From Apoda limacodes (taxonomy: Eukaryota > Arthropoda > Insecta > Lepidoptera > Limacodidae): a stretch of DNA of 64,000 bases. The stretch is taken from assembly GCA_946406115.1 (NCBI GenBank), contig OX291553.1, positions 11,723,001-11,787,000 of the forward strand. Direction: 5' to 3'. Position numbers and translations under genes: made by a program. Positions 34,374 to 46,480 of this stretch are shown here, piece by piece; the stretch's first letter is position 1; each line of letters starts with the position of its first letter. A model generated the notes under the pieces. That model saw only the letters and a program-made list of their open reading frames with translations, searched no databases and was not told the origin of the DNA.

Positions 34374-34629
34374 CAATTTTCTCTTCGTAGAAAACGAATT
34401 TCTAAAATCCAAATGTCGGTAATATAAAGCTAAAGCATAAGCTATTTTAGAAGGTTTTACATTGTTTTTAAATAATGTGCTAAAAGTGGCCGTTTTTAGC
34501 AGAAATGCTTACTACAACTTACAGATATTATGTAGAAACTACATTAAACTTTCTAAAAATAGCTTATGACCAGCTTTATATTTGCGACATTTGGATTTTA
34601 GAAATTCGTTTTCTACGAAGAGAAAATTG
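34374..34629. mobile_element. 256-bp MITE
   Basis: Perfect outer TIRs of about 45 bp beginning CAATTTTCTCTTCGTAGAAA and continuing CGAATTTCTAAAATCCAAAT, then further inverted matches (AGCTATTTTAGAA). No coding. Confidence 0.85.
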
Positions 34630-35004
34630 AGGATATCTAATGGCGGCGCTAGTTAGCTGCTATATGCGCCTTAAGAGTGTGCTAATGAATGACTGAGGAA
34701 GTGAAATAAATAAACACATAATCGATTGCACATGAAAGGGACAGGTAGACACAGTTCTTACTTATATCCAAGATGATGCGAAAGTATCGGAAAATATTTT
34801 TTTTTAAGTTTTTCATAGATATCACTTAGTCACGACCTCGAATGACATTTTAACTACGTTTTCTGTCAATTTAAAGCATCTATACTTTAACAGTTTTGTG
34901 TAAAACGAAAACCTGTTAAACAAACATTATAGAGCACTGTTCAAAAAAATATATCCTTTAAATGTTTAGAGCTCTTTTAGAAACTTCAGTATATACCTTC
35001 TCTA

Positions 35005-35886
35005 TTTTTAACCGACTTAAAAAATGTGGTTCTGTGTTTGACTGTATCTATGTATATATGTATGTATATAAGTATGTATGTTCGTGATTTTCTCAAAAAC
35101 TACTAATCCTATTTGGAAAGAATTTCGCTATTTGAAGGCGAATTTTTTCAAAAAGAATTTAAGGAATAAAATATTGTCTTAGACCTTAAGAAACCAGAGT
35201 CATAGACTAAAAACTAGGAGCAAGTCAGTTTTACTATCGGTTATGTGTTAAATTAAATTTTTCCCCTTTATTTTTTTCAAAACACTCCACACTTCTCTTA
35301 ATTTGTAAATAGAGATAACAAATAACAAATATATATAAATAAAAAAGGTTCTCTGTTTGACTGAATGATAATGTAAGTAGATATGGAGTTTGAGTTTTCA
35401 ATTTTTGTGGTGAACTTTCAGAGATTGTTACTTTACTAGCCAATTCTCGCAAAGAAAAGAAACGTGCTTACGCTGTTTCTCATATTCTTGGCAAATAAAT
35501 CGGACATACTTTCTCAAAAACTCAAGATGCTTCCTTTTTAAAGACTTATTCCTCGAGTTTCTGCTTCGATTCATAGGATTTGCGTCTTTGGTTTTTCTGT
35601 CTTGACCCATGTTTATGCAAACAAAATAAAAATTAAACGGAAGAAAATAAAATAAAATTGAAGAAAATAGGTAAAAAGACAACAATAAGAATGAGAAAAG
35701 AAAAGAGAAACACCCTCTACATAACTAAGATTTAAAAAAAAAAAAATTAATTGTCTCCAAAAACTTAATATTACACAGTGATAATAATAATCACAACCAA
35801 AGATACAAAGCCTAGATCTAGTATTTATCAGGCTTAGACCAACGACATTATAACAAAAGTATACACTTCCTACTTTTGAAGTCGGT
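35005..35886. mobile_element. ACCGACTT-ended non-autonomous element
   Basis: Starts TTTTTAACCGACTTAAAAAA and ends CTACTTTTGAAGTCGGT, short inverted ends shared with the foldback at 16,029. The interior carries minus-strand open frames (35,428-35,685 containing NSRNKSLKRKHLEFLRKYVR and FICQEYEKQRKHVSFLCENW; 35,234-35,452) that I do not recognise. Confidence 0.5.
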
Positions 35887-37002
35887 GTCAGTTCTTAAAC
35901 ATAATTAATAATTATTTTTTTACTTTTTAGTTTAGTACAGAGTTTTAGAAGATAATGTTTTAAAGAAAGTTTTTTCTTTGTTTTCTTTGTTGCGTGTTTC
36001 TTTTCAGGTACTTACATACGTTCATAGTTTTATAAAATTGTAAATGGACTTAAACTTTATTATTATACTTTGATTCTAAACTTTTATGAGCGCTTAATTT
36101 CCTTCTCATCTCATTCATGATTACGCTAACGCCGTCTTTATAAGATCTTTTTTTGGTTCTTATACATTTTCGGTTCACATTTGGCTGTCACAAATATGAC
36201 CGTAGCCTTAACATAAAAGAGTATTTGCTTTTTAAAATGTTCACTTATATTTGTTATATAAAATATAACTATTATTAATGCATCCTCTTTTTTACATATT
36301 AGGTACTCATATTTTATTATAAATTATAATTTATGATATTTTTTTAATCTTAACACTAAACACTGCTCAACTCCTTATTAATACTACATTACCAAAGGTT
36401 ATCTGTTAGAAAATGCAAAAAGGCATTAAGTCCGCCAATGCACTAACTAAAAATCTTTATAGTACGAAAGAATTTTATTATTATTATTGACTGTTCAGTC
36501 TCTTTGGTAAAGTAATGTCTTCAATCCGCCTTCGATAATGTAGTATGTGTAAAAGAGCATATTTACCCCACTGCGCGACGCAAAGAAAGTACAAAGTGTT
36601 TATCAGCCTATGTATGTATGTATGTTTGTTCCTTTATGGTGCTCTATAGACCAAACGCAAAGACCAATTTTGAATATAAAAAAGAAAAAAATAAAGTCGA
36701 TGTCAAGTGTGTCAATAGGTATTTTAAAATTATCTTCAGGTTTCTCTTATCATTTTTCAATATAAATGACTATTTAAAATCTTTAAAAATTTTAAGTTGG
36801 TTAGCAACCATTCTCACTTGAATCTACATATTTATGATGAATAATCGTTTAAACCACCGCAAGCTACTTTATAATCTTCAAAATGATAACTTCAACAATT
36901 AGTAAATTGACAAGATAGCGATATTTACCGTCGTAGAATTCTGACTAAAAAGTGTCAAATAAAAATAAATGAAATCAAATATCCCAACTGCGTAAAAATG
37001 AA
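35887..37002. other. Unassigned AT-rich stretch
   Basis: TATG microsatellite near 36,610; nothing else supported. Confidence 0.5.
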
Positions 37003-37166
37003 CAAAAACTGAAAAAAAATAAGTCCAGTAATGATAAATTCAAATGCGGAATATAGCTACTTTAACAGTCGGGAGCCATTAAAAATCTAGACGAGATATT
37101 CCGATATAGAGATGTTCCGCATCAGGAATAATCACTACTGGACTCATTTTTCTTTTTCTAGTTTTT
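37003..37166. mobile_element. Small imperfect-TIR MITE
   Basis: AGTCCAGTAATGAT...ATGCGGAATAT on the left against the complement of ATGTTCCGCAT...ATCACTACTGGACT on the right; A-rich outer arms also pair. Confidence 0.55.
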
Positions 37167-37595
37167 TTTATAGTTAATTTTTTTTTGCCCATTCAAAACC
37201 CAACTATTTTTGATTTTTTGTTTTTTTTTTATAAATATGCTGCTGATTGTAGCTCCGATCCCTTTGTTGGTTCTTTCACGTACCTATCTCCTTTTGTAAA
37301 CCTGTTCGTTGCACTCACCTTTACAAAGAAAAACCTTTTACTTCACAATCTAAAACTGCAGAATTCTCGACCGTTGCCGACTAAAATAATCTTTTGAATT
37401 CCATAATAGTTTTTAAAAGCTTTTTTATAAATTACTGGTAATATAAAACAAAGCATTTACTAAATACGTAAAATATTGTTTGTATAATGTCTTAAATCGT
37501 ATCAGATGAAACCAATCAAAGGTGATGTCCCTAATACCTTATTGTATATACATTTTATATCACCTTTCTCCTTCCATCTGAATCCGAGATCCCTG

Positions 37596-37850
37596 TTATG
37601 GTGCATGTGGCTCATCTCTACCTACCTGCGAAGCGCCCGTAGTCGCGTGACCACCACCACTACCACGATGGGACTTGGATCCTAATGCTGCTGTAGAGGC
37701 AAGTGTTAAAGAAACGGAATACGCCCTGGAGCTTAATGCAAAAAGTCTCGCCTGCTGGCCTTTTTGTATTAAATTCCTAAGTCTAGGATGATCAAGACTT
37801 TTGTGAATAAGCTTCCTGAACGAACTATTATTTTCTAGATAATCTATCAT
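37596..37850 (-). other. Open frame of unknown identity
   Basis: MIDYLENNSSFRKLIHKSLD...RLRNLIQKGQQARLFALSSR, then a Ser/Gly/Ala-rich, GC-richer end. No family recognised. The N-terminal half reads like protein; no splice or start evidence. Low confidence. Confidence 0.2.
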
Positions 37851-37864
37851 TATAACAAATATTC

Positions 37865-38010
37865 TTTGAAAATTTCAAGCTTTTAAAATTTTCTAGCTAT
37901 TTCAGTCTATAAGATAGAGCCCTCTATTTGTTGGACAGGCAGACAAACAGACAGCGGAGGCTTAGTAATAGGGTTTCGTTGGCACCCTTTAGGTATAAAC
38001 CTAAACCCCA
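37865..38010 (-). repeat. GGGTTCCGTACC-related repeat head
   Basis: GACAGGCAGACAAACAGACA and TAGTAATAGGGTTTCGTTGG CACCCTTT are the inverted head block of the family. Confidence 0.5.
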
Positions 38011-38719
38011 ATGACAACATCAGGTGCGAACCGAACTTGAGCAAACTTAAACAAAACTTAAAAACAAATAATTAAAAACGTAAACCAATAAAAAATAAGA
38101 TTAAGTAATACGCAGTTTACAAAAATCTGTGCTAACTTTTTGTATTTTAATGATAATAATAATAGTTTTTTTTATATAAAAACTGACAAATTTAAAATCT
38201 GAACTAGGTAATTTACTAATCAATATAAAGAATTAAATGTTAGCTTTTTTTTTGTAGAAAAACAAACAAGTAACTTTATATTTCCATTTACTGAAACAAT
38301 TTTGACTTCTTTCCAAAAAAAAAAAACAGTGGCTGAAATCTTGCCGTAACGTGTAACAGGCGCAATAAGTCAGCAAAGCTTATTGCATCATTTTACTACC
38401 TTTTTACGACTTCGTATCGCAATACGCATGATATTCTACTTTTTTGCTTTGAATAACAAAAGTAAAAAGATATTTTCATGATAATAAACTTCCAACCGAA
38501 TACCGTATATGGGCAAATCCACTGTTCTATTTATACCTATAGTAGCTGTGTTATAAAGCTGTTTGTTTCCAACAATACTTTGAAAACACCCTTTTTGCTA
38601 TGCAGCCTTACTATTAATTCATCTTATTGAAAATTTGGTTTTGTAAGGATTAGTTAGTCGCGGATTAGTTAGTTAGTTTTTATTATTATACTTAATAGTG
38701 ACACCACGACCGTGTCACT
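38011..38719. other. Unassigned AT-rich stretch
   Basis: No feature supported. Confidence 0.5.
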
Positions 38720-38970
38720 GCGCAGTTACAGCTTTTTTTACTCTGGGTTCCGGTGAAAATCAGCGCTGCAGCAGCTGTGTTTGCAGCATAAGCTGAGTCG
38801 GCGCCCATATTAGCATCCCAGCTTTCACGACGAGTCCATATCATAGGTTTCTCGATTTGTCTATTTGTTTTATGAAAATTAATTTGTGCTTATTGTTTTT
38901 TGTATTTTTATTATAAATGTATTTATTGTGAGCGTCATGATCTTGATTAAATGTCTGTCTATGTCTATAT
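38720..38970 (+). repeat. LINE 3' UTR with GTCTAT-type tail
   Basis: GGTTCCGGTGAAAATCAGCG, GCATAAGCTGAGTCGGCGCC, TTAGCATCCCAGCTTTCACG, then GATCTTGATTAAATGTCTGT and CTATGTCTATATG. Recognised as a frequent lepidopteran LINE 3' end; coding absent. Confidence 0.5.
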
Positions 38971-39109
38971 GATTTTTTTTAAAAAAAACTTTATTATTGC
39001 GATAGCTAATAATTTAACGTTTAACATAAAAAATAAAAATTAAATGTAGAATTGACATAAGTAATATCATTAAAAACTTTGGCCACGCTTTTTCACCCAC
39101 TTAGGAGAT

Positions 39110-39460
39110 GCAATTCGAAAAATACTAAAACATATTCTTTATTTGATTCCTAATATGTATTTGCTATTTTTATGGCTGAATTTAGAAAAATAACTGGATT
39201 CACATTCAAAGTTTCATCCCCTTTGTGTGATGATTTTTCAAATACAGTGAAATGTATCATCATTCTTGATTCTTAGTCAAAAGGAATACCAATTTTCATT
39301 GATTGAACTAAAAAAATTACAGATTTTCATACAAACTGCCAACCCCTATTTTTATTTCCAAACTCTTAACCCAATTTTCTATCCTTAGTAAGTAATTGAT
39401 GTATTCATCTTATTGGTGATGAGTCAGTCAGGACATTGTCTTTCATGATAAATCGTTCAG
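39110..39460 (+). repeat. Interspersed repeat, second copy (see 26,655)
   Basis: AAAGTTTCATCCCCTTTGTG, TTTTCATACAAACTGCCAAC and GATGAGTCAGTCAGGACATT align in order with the 26,655 copy. Confidence 0.45.
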
Positions 39461-39687
39461 TTATTTGCGGGAGATAACTAAGTAGGTTATCTGCCGCTTT
39501 ACAACAGCTAAGTTCAATACCAAACCGCTTTGTGCTGAAAAATGAAATCCGCTGCCTCTATCATTTTCCTACGAGCTGCTGAAAATCATACTCATACCTA
39601 CATAAAACAGTTTACAGTCCCTGAGAATTTTATTATACTTTTTAGGTGGTTTTTAAAATGCAGTTATTCTGAACAAAATTTAAAACA

Positions 39688-39885
39688 ATCTGTCAAGTGC
39701 GAGTCGGACTCGCGCACTGTTTGTTTCGTACTACCATTTACGTAATTTACAAACACAAACGAAAATAACAAGTGTTTCGTTCAGCGGTCACACATTTAAC
39801 GATTGACCAAGGTTGACGTTGCTTAGCTTAGAATATAGTTACCAACAAACAAATGTGTTACTATTTCATTTAATAATCACTAGAT
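39688..39885 (-). repeat. 5S-derived SINE with the CACTTGGCC tail
   Basis: On the minus strand: 5S-like CTAAGCAACGTCAACCTTGG (39,815-39,835), then TGTTTGTAAATTACGTAAAT and the shared GAGTCCGACTCGCACTTG end. Same organisation as 53,122 and 55,705. Confidence 0.65.
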
Positions 39886-40014
39886 CGCGCTGATACGTTA
39901 CTCGCTCGTCGCACACTATAATCACGGCAAGTTTGAATGTATTACTGTTTTACAATAAAGCAAATTTATTTGCTCTATGATCCGCCAGTTTAACACATAT
40001 TCTGTAAAAATTTC

Positions 40015-40135
40015 AGGCTTACACCTATTTCGGTCTAAAAGATAAAGCCCTTTCATTGTCAGACAGATAGACAGACAGCTTATAGGCTTGGTAACAGGTG
40101 TGTGTTTGTACAGAAACCTAAAAATAAGAATAAAA
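40015..40135 (-). repeat. GGGTTCCGTACC-related repeat fragment
   Basis: GACAGATAGACAGACAGCTT and GGTAACAGGTGTGTGTTTGT plus AGAAACCTAAAAATAAG. Confidence 0.4.
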
Positions 40136-41182
40136 TCCTTGTACCTACTTTCTTATATGGAACAAGTAATTGAGGCTTATATGGCTTTTAAGATTAAACC
40201 ATTATCAACCCTTGGCAACATTATTATAACTTACAACACTGATAACTTTGAAACTAACGGCAACAGGATCGAGTTACTTAGCTACTATTATTTGTTATAG
40301 AGTTACTCGCGTTTACCCGGCCGGATGAAGCATTACAAAGATAATAATTTACATCTTGGCTTTCAACATGAAATACAGAAAGATAGCGACAGTGTTTTAA
40401 AAATACCATCTATTTAGGAAAGTGAAACTCATTCTGGAGATTTTAATAATAATTAAATTTAAGTTCCAAGGTTCTACAATATTCCAAATGGTCGACAATT
40501 ACAAGGTTCACCAAATTCTAAGGTTTAAAAAGCCAAATTCATCGTTCTTTGTAGACCTCCACTTAGGTATTGGTCTAGGCTATTTTCAGAATAGGATTCA
40601 AATTTCATTTAATCATTTAATCCGGTTCTTTTCACTACCAAAATAAACGAAAATGAACTTAGGGTAAATAGACCTGCAATATAGTGTATATATTTATTGG
40701 CTACTTAAATAAATGAGGTAAGTTATAAGTGATCAGCACACACTCATAAAATGTTTTATGATTCCAAACAGTAGCTTCAAACCCAAATATAGTTTTCCAA
40801 TATTAATTTCCTGAACTCACACGTACTACTTCATTTTATTGCTTATCGGGTTTATGTATTTAAGCGAAACGTTTGCTATATGTGGCAACACCAGCTGGAA
40901 TCATCGAAATTAATATCCAAAAAGTGATGTGATTATTAAAAATATATTCTGCACATTTCTTTAGTATGAAAATTGTATGACTTGTAAAAAGGACGCTACG
41001 TGGGGAATCGTAGCGTTCTTTATACAGGACATAAAATTTTGACCGTGTTTTAGACATTTACTCCATGAAATTTGTTAGACATGATCGAAATCTGAATATC
41101 TATCTGGAGTTTCCCAAACTTTATATTGTGTTGCAATTCGACTTTTAAATCCATAATATTATTCGCAAGCACTTAAAAATAC
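40136..41182. other. Unassigned AT-rich stretch
   Basis: No feature supported. Confidence 0.5.
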
Positions 41183-41650
41183 CTAAACATTTAAATAAAA
41201 ATACTTGACAAATATAAAAAAATTAAAAACATTTTTTTTCGAAATATTTTGCTCCCTATGGAGTGTCATCAGTCTAAATTATAAAATATCAACACTTATA
41301 CATTTGACAGTTATTACATTTCAACCATAGTTTATGGTAAATGCAATAACTGTCAATTTCTAATATCTAAATTACAACACACACAAACACGTATACACAC
41401 TTCACTCACAAACACACACACACACACTTAGATAAAGCTTAGTTTGTAATTTAGATATAAGAAATTGTTAGTTATTGCATTTACCATAAATTATGGTTAA
41501 AATGTAATAACTGTCAAATGTATAAGTATTGACATTTCATAATTAAGGCTAATGACACTCTAAAGGGAGCGAAATATTTTAAAATAAATTGTTTTTATTA
41601 TATATTTTATTATTTATATAGGTATTGGTCAAGTATTTAAATATTTAAAA
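41183..41650. mobile_element. MITE with about 200-bp inverted arms and a CA-repeat loop
   Basis: Left arm: AAAATACTTGACAAATATAA, GAAATATTTTGCTCCCTATG, GGTAAATGCAATAACTGTCA, TCTAAATTACAA. The right arm gives their complements in reverse order. Each arm holds a nested palindrome around ACCATAGTTTATGGT. The loop (about 41,380-41,440) is CACACA-rich. Confidence 0.8.
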
Positions 41651-42714
41651 TATCTAAAGTACATCCTTCCATAAAATAAATTCATAATCTACCATGCCGG
41701 TACCATCCCCGACCCTTCTATAATTTACCTTCACGTCAGTTAAGCGAGAGATTGTGCTTGTACCAAAATAACTCTAACTCATCCCACAGTACATGAGAAT
41801 AAAATTAATAGAGCAAACACGGGATTTCAGAAACTAACGTTGAGCGATTAAGATAACAATCCCTTCTGCCATTGAAATGTGCCACTTAGTCTATAACATA
41901 TCTATTATTTATATTTATACATACCTTTAAGCTAATATCCGCAATTATTATATTTACAACCATATTAAAGTTTTATTTAATAGTACAGTATGATACAAGT
42001 GAGCTAGGCTGCTCATTGCAGAAGAGGTTGTAATGTTGCAGCCGAAAAGCTCACGAGTGCCATACGGCTGTTTTCAACACACTTGAATAACACTAAATAC
42101 TTATATTATTGTTAAAATGTTGTAATTTTGATATTTAATGGAATCTAATAGTTTTGATATATGTTTAATAGCAAGTTAATTTTTTTTTTCAAAAATAAGA
42201 ACTTAATTTCTTTTTTTCTTCTTGCTAAAATCAAAAAATAATCTGTAAAGTAACAGGCATGCACTTGTTCGTTCATTGTCATAAGTGCTTTATGGAAGCT
42301 ATTAAGAACCTGAAAACGGTGCAGTCAAGGCTGCTTTTTAAGCAAGGGTGTTGAAAAAGACAATATATCCCAATAAAATACCCATTGTAGTAGAAATTAA
42401 TGACATAAAAATATAATAGGAAATAGACATTCAAACAAACATATTTCACAACAGAAATACTGATATTTAATTAATAGAACAAATAAGTATAATATAAGTA
42501 ACGTGGAAGAAGGAACAAATCAAGGACTATAGTCTCAAAAGTTTCTTAGACTGGATTTTTTCAACCAGATTTCTAGATGTAAACCAAAACCAAGAGTCAC
42601 TATTCATTCAATTAAAATTAAATGGTAATATGCAAACATTATCGAAAATCAGTTGATTAATGAACGTTTATGCAGTAAACTAAGCTAGTGTTTATCGGTC
42701 GTTTAATGGTAGAT
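41651..42714. other. Unassigned; one GC-richer patch
   Basis: 42,005-42,085 (GAGCTAGGCTGCTCATTGCA, GTTGCAGCCGAAAAGCTCAC) is probably repeat-derived but not identified. Confidence 0.35.
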
Positions 42715-42875
42715 GATTTGTACGGAAACGAAGCAGGCGTTCTACTTCTCTTATTGAGAGAGTGTTTCGTAGCGAGCGAACGTTAATTAGTTCGACGACT
42801 ACGAGATCTATATCTAGGTCGAGCGCACCCGGGATCAATTAGTCATATATAAAGTCGATAATAGATTCAGCAGCT
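42715..42875 (+). repeat. Interspersed repeat, copy 1 (AGCGAGCGAACG...CCCGGGATC)
   Basis: Paralogous to 46,335-46,480: GTTCTACTTCT.TTATTG, GCGAACGTTAATTAGTTCGA, CCGGGATCAATTAG, ATATATAAAGTCGATAAT. Confidence 0.65.
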
Positions 42876-44021
42876 TTTTTTATCATCATAACGCCTGGCA
42901 TCCGTAACTGTATAATTTAAAATAGACAGAGTATGTTTATTTGTTCTTTTTCGTATTTATTTCTTTTATTTTGTTATATTTGTTTAACGACTTACATTTA
43001 GCTACAAGTAGGTAACACAATAATGTTAATTTTTTTATTAAATAATATGGGTCAGGCAGCAACTACCGTACGAGCAACTTGAATTCAGCCTTCTTAAAAA
43101 CCATCTCAACCATTCCCTTTCATCAAAATGAAAGATATTTTGCAATGAGCGCTATATCTGAATTCCACTAGCAAGCTTTAGGAACTGATTGAGGATTCAG
43201 TGAAATTCTGATTATAATTTCTCAAGATTTCCAACAAAAACAGTCGCTGACCATTCTCCAGTCCTCAAAACGTACAAAAAACACATTTAGCAATTTCCAA
43301 TTCTGGACTTATTTAACTAACTAATATTAACTAATCTTAAAGAAAAGTTTAAAACCTGTATCCATAATTTACAAAATTCTCAGTTGAAAATCCTAAAAAA
43401 ATGTAACAGTAAAAAAGATACAATATAAAAACACAGTAGGGCTCTTCTACTGATTTTTTCAGTAGAGACGTGCATTTTGTTTGAAAAACGACATCCGTTT
43501 CCTCTCTACCACAATTTATGAGTTCTGTTATGTATTTTGTCGCTGTGAATTAGTTTTTTAATATGAAAGAATTTTCAAATATGAATGAAAACGATAATGC
43601 ACTGACTTACTAAAGTTTGTTATTTACTTTCACAAAATGAAGCCAAAAAATAGACGCCTTAAAATTAAATCAACGGTTTTTCAATGTTGTTGGTTTGACA
43701 AATTCATAATTTTTTTTTTGTGTGTATTTTGAAACTCGAATCAGATACTTATTGAAAAAAAATATTTTACACTTCCAGGGTTCCATATTGCCTGTGGTAT
43801 TGCTAAACCTACGATTTATCTCTATCCGACCTCTGAACCTCCAAACACCAATTTTCTTGGCTACTCTAGCGTTAAAACAAACATGCTTCAAACTCATAGT
43901 AAATGTAAAGCAGTCTCTAATCATGCTAACCTATGATGTCTGTCTGTCCGACCTTAAAGGGGCAATGTCTTCTGAACCGTAATATATACAATTCTTAAAT
44001 TTGCACAGAACATGTGTTACT
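42876..44021. other. Unassigned AT-rich stretch
   Basis: A short GTCTGTCTGTCCGACCTTAA piece near 43,935 belongs to the GGGTTCCGTACC family. Confidence 0.4.
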
Positions 44022-44261
44022 ATGGACTCCTTGCAGCCTAGTTAGTAGTGTGGCCGGCTCCTGTGCAGAGGGTGTGGGTTCGATTCCCGCACTGGAAACA
44101 TTTGTGTTTGTCTTGAGTTTGGGTGTATTTATGTATGATATGTATGGATTTACAAAAAAAGTAATATATATATATCCGTTGTCTGGTATCCATAACACAA
44201 GCTTTTGGGCCAGCTGGCACTGTGTGTAATATCTATAAATGTTTATTTATTTATTTATGGC
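44022..44261 (+). repeat. tRNA-derived SINE, complete-looking
   Basis: A-box-like TAGTTAGTAGTG (44,039) and perfect B box GGTTCGATTCC (44,077-44,087) 38 nt apart, then a non-tRNA body (TCTGGTATCCATAACACAAG) and a (TTTA)n tail ending near 44,261. A SINE and not a tRNA gene: there is no acceptor-stem pairing. Confidence 0.8.
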
Positions 44262-44399
44262 GGAGTTGCATGTTTTTTCCATGATCTTCGGTTCTGCTCT
44301 ATTGTAAAAGCATACCAGCCTCAAACTTAGAGTAAATGTTAAGCAGAAAAACAAATAATGGAAACTGGACAAGTGAAAGTCGACTTGCGCTAAAAAGTA

Positions 44400-44900
44400 T
44401 ATTACGTACCCAGTACGAAATGACGCTTTGCTTACCTGAGGGAAGAAACTAGTTTCGACGTGAGCTGAAGGCGAAAAATTTTTTTTTACTACTTGCAAAA
44501 AAAGGTTCCAAACATACACACTCAGTTCTGAAAATTGAACTTTTTCAGACCCAATTGCGAAATAACTCTCAGGTCGGTTCTAAAAACCGTATATAATTTC
44601 GTGCTCGATGCGGCCAGTTATATTTTATGCGCGGCCGTAGAAGAAAAATATGATGTAGCCAGCGGGCGGCCAATAGACCGGCAAGAATGATGCTGGCTGC
44701 TTCGTGGCGCGCCGCGTCTCATGATCATTCATTCTAATAAAAGACAAAAATTTTGGCGGGAAATCTTTTTAATACTATATTGGCCTTTAGGTATTACAAA
44801 AAATTACGTTCGTACCAAGTACGAAATGGCATTTCTTACCTTTGGAATAAAAACTTTTAAAACTAGTCATTCTGCACTCGGTACGATGTATCCACTATTA
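44400..44900. other. GC-rich island bracketed by a direct repeat
   Basis: 44,590-44,740 is CpG-rich (GCGCGGCCGTAG, GCGGGCGGCCAATAGACCGG, TCGTGGCGCGCCGCGTCTCA). It contains CCAAT at 44,670 and an E2F-consensus-like TTTTGGCGGGAAA at 44,751-44,763. AGTACGAAATG(A/G)C..TTTCTTACCT occurs on both sides (44,413 and 44,817). It could be a regulatory element, a promoter, or just an unidentified repeat. Confidence 0.25.
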
Positions 44901-45240
44901 TATTATTTATTGAAAATCAAATATGTTATGTCATCTAGCCAAAATTATCCTAATTTAGATTTATAATATATAATAAACATGTAGCTATATTATGTCCAAC
45001 TGGTATTGGTTCTAAGAATTTTAGTCAGTCAGTAAAATTAAAATTAGATGGCACTATTGGGACCACCGATGCGCAATTCCGACTCGCACTACGCACATAC
45101 AGGAAGCGTTCTAGGTCCGTCTCCATGACCATAAGAAACCACGGATTAAGTTAGTGTAAGGTGGTATTTAATTTATTGTACTAAACGGAGCGGTAGTTAA
45201 AATTTGACATTGACAGCAGGCGTACCAATACGGAAAAAAC

Positions 45241-45630
45241 AAAAAAAATCGGCCAAGTGCGAGTCGGACTCGTACGTACGTCGTTCCGTACCATTATCTA
45301 TAAAAACGGCAAAAATTTTTTGTTGTATGAGAGCTCCTCTAAAATATTTGTTTTATTTTAATTTAATTATTTATTTTTATAGTGACTATATTACTAAATA
45401 TTCCGTGAATATTTTAAGCGTCTAGCTGTTATCGTTGTCAATATCGAGCAAAATCGAGGGAAAAACCACGTTTGTTGTATAGGAGCCCCCGTAAATATTT
45501 ATTGTATTCGGTTTTTTAGTATTTTTTTTTATAGCGGCAACAGAAAAACATCTTCTGTGAAAAATTCAGCTGTCTTACTATCACTGTCTAACTATTATTT
45601 TAGATGGAAGTTCATGGACCGTGGTTGTAA
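45241..45630 (-). repeat. GGGTTCCGTACC-family repeat, internally rearranged
   Basis: Starts ATCGGCCAAGTGCGAGTCGG and TTCCGTACCATTATCTATAA. A second TTTGTTGTATAGGAGCCCCC block at about 45,467 shows a partial internal duplication. Confidence 0.7.
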
Positions 45631-45959
45631 CGTCATTTGGTCATTTGTAGTCAACATTTTCAACTGTTTATATGGACCGCTCTCAAAGTAAGAAACTTGC
45701 TCCATCGAAAATCGGTAGAATGCTGTGTAGGTCGGAAGTACCTACAGTGCTAAAATGATAGGGTTTGGTTCCCTTAAATTATATATTTTTGTCATAGAGG
45801 AAAGAAGTTATATTAACAAACAATGAGATAATCAGGTTTGTGGCACAGTTCGAAAAGGTAACATGTATTCGAATAAAAAAAAATTCGATGAAGATATATG
45901 TATTTGTTGGAATGGTGTAGGTATTAGGAATTTATAAGTTTTGTATTTGTATGTTTAAA

Positions 45960-46250
45960 TATCAAATCTAACCTTTACCTTATCAGCCTCATGCATCCCG
46001 ACTACTGGGGCATGACCTACCCACAACGCAGGCTCAGTGTGGATTGTGGACTTCACATACGGCTTTTTTGTTTTTTGACGTCTGCAGGTTACCTCAAAAT
46101 GTTTATCTTCACCGAAAAGCCAGTGGTGTGAATAATCAATGCACTTAAGAAATTAAGAAAAAGACTTATTGGTACACGCCGGGCCTTGAACCTCAGCCAC
46201 TTAGGACGCAAAGTGAAATCGAACACCCTAGGCCGCCTCCGACTTAACTC
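45960..46250. repeat. Degenerate LINE tail and tRNA-like SINE remnant
   Basis: 45,975-46,065 (CATCCCGACTACTGGGGCAT, CAGTGTGGATTGTGGACTTC) resembles a lepidopteran RTE 3' region. 46,182-46,192 on the minus strand is a perfect pol III B box (GGTTCAAGGCC), with no convincing tRNA fold. Confidence 0.4.
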
Positions 46251-46334
46251 CCTAACACAACTACAAAAACACAATCACGGAAATCAGCAATATTTTTTTA
46301 GCTTCTGTTGCATAAAAGCGATGTCGGTGTTCCA

Positions 46335-46480
46335 CTTCTTTTATTGTTCCTTAAAGTGTGTTCCGGTTCCGAGCGAACGGTAATTAATTTTAGTTCGACG
46401 ACAATTGCGAAATCTGGGTGAGACATATCCGGGATCTATTAGATATATATGCAGTCGATAATGGTGCTACGTGTTAGATT
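46335..46480 (+). repeat. Interspersed repeat, copy 2 (see 42,715)
   Basis: GAGCGAACGGTAATTAATTT, TTCGACGACAATTGCGAAAT, CCGGGATCTATTAG and CAGTCGATAATGG align with copy 1. Confidence 0.65.

Noticed and set aside
44022..44100. tRNA gene
   Set aside because: A and B boxes present, but acceptor and anticodon stems do not pair and a SINE body with TTTA tail follows.
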